This document shows, in pieces, positions 4,058 through 5,520 of a stretch of DNA of 5,520 nt. Under the pieces are notes generated by a model. It saw nothing but the letters and a program-made list of their open reading frames with translations, ran no database searches and was not told where the DNA came from. The translations under genes were made by a program, and so were the position numbers. This DNA is from an uncultured Eubacteriales bacterium (GTDB taxonomy: Bacteria > Bacillota > Clostridia > Lachnospirales > Lachnospiraceae): positions 1 through 5,520 of the forward strand of contig UQZF01000180.1 in assembly GCA_900545455.1 (NCBI GenBank), written 5' to 3'. Within the stretch, counting starts at the first letter, position 1. Every line of letters begins with the position of its first letter.

Positions 4058-5481
4058 AGGGGAGTATTAATCATTTTTCTCCGGATGTCAATTACATTCA
4101 TGCGATTCTTGCATTGCGGGAGCATAGTGTTATGACTATCAGCTTATCAATAGCGGCACTTGCTTTTTGTGTACTTATCATGGTAACAACTAATATGCAC
4201 AGCAAGCTTGCACAGGTCTCAACGATAAAGGTAACTGATACCATATCAATTCCTGTGCCGGCAGGTAACGGGCAATATGGAAATGAAAGATTTCTTACCG
4301 ACAAGGAGAAAAAAGCATTATATGGGGCTTATGTTGTTGGAACGGACATCGAGTTTAAAGGAGGGCTTGTTGTTGACTACCGGAAGAGTCCGGCAGGAAA
4401 GGAAACATTTTATTATGTAGCGGACGACCTACATTCGCTCGTAATCGGTGCATCGGGAGCAGGTAAAGACAGGAGAGTGCTGTTACAGACATTATTTTTA
4501 CAGATTATGTCAGGTTTATCGGTGGCAGTGTCAGATGTTAAAGGCGATATGTATTGTTATACTTCAAAATTTGCAAAGGACAGAGGCTATGATTTATATG
4601 TGCTTGACCTGAGGCAGCCTGCAAAGAGTGATCATTACAATTTCCTGCAGCCTATTCTAGCTGCGCTTGATGAGGGTGATACACCTAAGGCAATCGATGC
4701 GACATGGGATTTGGTGTCAGTGCTCGTCGGTGAACAGAAGGGTGAGCCGTTGTGGTACAACGGCGAGACGGCGACGATAGCGGCGGCGATACTTTGTGTC
4801 TGTCTTGAGGCACCACCTGAGTATAGAAATATGCCAAATGTGTACTATTTTATCGCGTACATGTGTAAGTCAGACCAATATGGACAGATGCCTCTCAATG
4901 CGTATCTTGACAGTCTGGATGATGATCATCCTGCAAAAGGTGTCTTTGCCATGGCTCAGATCGCGGCGACAAAGACGAGATCGTCATTTTTTACCGCTGC
5001 CCTTGGTACGCTGCGTCTGTTTACCAATCCTAATATTGCAGCAATGACAAGTGATTCGGCATTCAGCCTGAAGGACATAGGACGTAAAAAGTCAATTCTT
5101 TATATGATCGTGCCGGATGATAAAGCGACTCTTTATCCGCTTGTGTCAATCATGGTAACACAGCTTTACAGTCAGCAGGTTGAGCTTGCAAATGAGCATG
5201 GTCAAAGACTGCCGGTATGTACGGACTATAACCTTAATGAGCTTGGAAATTTCCCGAGGATACCTTGTCTTGGAAGCATTATTTCCGCGGGACGAAGCAG
5301 AGGAATCAGAGCAAATATCGTTGTCCAGGATATTCAGCAGATGGAGACGAAGTACAAAGATGATTTCAAGAACATCAAAACGAACTGTCAGGTAAAGCTT
5401 TACCTGAAATCAGATGATCCGGATACGCTTAAACTGGTATCTGAGACATTGGGGTCTTACACTGTAAGAGCTATTGGATGA
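3982..5481 (+). CDS. traG: VirD4/TraG-type conjugative coupling protein, apparently truncated at both ends
   Basis: Coupling proteins are inner-membrane ATPases that hand the relaxase-DNA complex to the type IV secretion channel. Here 499 residues are open from GTG 3982. Residues 2-21 look like the second half of a first membrane segment (FVILLASPWLGY) and 50-70 are a second one. The nucleotide-binding domain follows: Walker A GASGAGKDRR at 156-165, VSDVKGDMY at 183-191, a Walker B region DYNLNELGNFPRIP at 415-428, SAGRSRGIRANIVVQDIQQ at 435-453, and the end NCQVKLYLKSDDPDTLKLVSETLGSYTV. The family normally has Thr/Ser at position 163 and Asp at 419; here these are Asp and Asn. There is no ribosome site before GTG 3982, and the upstream sequence is antisense to Sel1, so the 5' end seems lost. 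The family continues well past GSYTV, but here a stop follows after RAIG. This is probably a nonfunctional remnant, though the frame is fully open for 499 codons. Confidence 0.85.
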   Translation: MTGFVILLASPWLGYQTSQFLNIASKGSINHFSPDVNYIHAILALREHSVMTISLSIAALAFCVLIMVTTNMHSKLAQVSTIKVTDTISIPVPAGNGQYGNERFLTDKEKKALYGAYVVGTDIEFKGGLVVDYRKSPAGKETFYYVADDLHSLVIGASGAGKDRRVLLQTLFLQIMSGLSVAVSDVKGDMYCYTSKFAKDRGYDLYVLDLRQPAKSDHYNFLQPILAALDEGDTPKAIDATWDLVSVLVGEQKGEPLWYNGETATIAAAILCVCLEAPPEYRNMPNVYYFIAYMCKSDQYGQMPLNAYLDSLDDDHPAKGVFAMAQIAATKTRSSFFTAALGTLRLFTNPNIAAMTSDSAFSLKDIGRKKSILYMIVPDDKATLYPLVSIMVTQLYSQQVELANEHGQRLPVCTDYNLNELGNFPRIPCLGSIISAGRSRGIRANIVVQDIQQMETKYKDDFKNIKTNCQVKLYLKSDDPDTLKLVSETLGSYTVRAIG

Positions 5482-5520
5482 AGAATAATTTTAGGAAAGG
5501 AGAACGTAGTAGACAGTATT
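5478..5520 (+). CDS. Possible start of a downstream ORF, cut by the window edge
   Basis: An ATG at 5478-5480 overlaps the TraG stop (ATGA) and opens a frame reading MKNNFRKGERSRQY to the window edge. No good ribosome site precedes it; translation could be coupled to TraG. A strong AGGAAAGGAGAA sequence at 5493-5504 lies inside this frame and could instead serve a start just past the window. Fourteen codons cannot identify a family. Confidence 0.2.
   Translation, partial: MKNNFRKGERSRQY

Noticed and set aside
4098..5395. Frames at 4098-4304 (-), 4796-5047 (+) and 5180-5395 (+)
   Set aside because: All lie inside traG in other frames, without ribosome sites or recognizable proteins.
5464..5520. 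Group II intron starting inside traG
   Set aside because: The sequence after GSYTV begins GTAAGAG rather than the usual GTGCG/GTGYG, and too little sequence follows to see any intron domain.

Overview
The window reads as the maintenance and transfer section of a conjugative or mobilizable element (ICE or plasmid) from a low-G+C Firmicute, most likely a gut clostridium of the Lachnospiraceae/Ruminococcaceae type. The evidence is a ParA/ParB pair, a YefM/YoeB toxin-antitoxin pair, a Sel1-repeat protein that resembles the tail of a clostridial relaxase, and a VirD4/TraG coupling protein, all with strong GGAGG-type ribosome sites and AT-rich intergenic DNA. The host assignment is inference from protein style and composition; no housekeeping gene is present.

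Layout. On the minus strand, a parA gene (939-1802) is followed by a parB gene (from 874, leaving the window at position 1). parA has a near-consensus promoter at 1869-1897. On the plus strand, 2038-2661 is a complete toxin-antitoxin unit: a consensus promoter, a three-part GTAC operator, a YefM-like antitoxin, a YoeB-like toxin overlapping it by 4 bases, and a rho-independent terminator. From 2690 to about 3090 there is no gene but dense structure: three hairpins, five copies of the hexamer ATGCAC, a 14-bp inverted repeat, a candidate promoter and a strong bidirectional terminator. On the minus strand, 3125 to about 3985 codes for Sel1 repeats. On the plus strand, about 3984-5481 codes for a TraG/VirD4 ATPase.

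How it fits together. A 19-bp near-palindrome, AGGTGAACTCAGTTCATCT, occurs exactly three times (once forward, twice reversed), and a fourth related copy forms a 29-bp palindrome. The copies lie before parB, across the parA stop codon, upstream of parA and behind the toxin terminator. I read them as the best candidates for the ParB centromere or operator sites. ParABS and the toxin-antitoxin pair would both stabilize the element.

The transfer genes look damaged. The Sel1 frame and the traG frame appear to have lost their 5' ends at the same point near 3980 and now face away from each other. TraG also ends early at GSYTV, and has Asp in Walker A and Asn in Walker B where the family normally has Thr/Ser and Asp. 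The right half is therefore probably a rearranged, transfer-deficient remnant, while the maintenance half looks intact.
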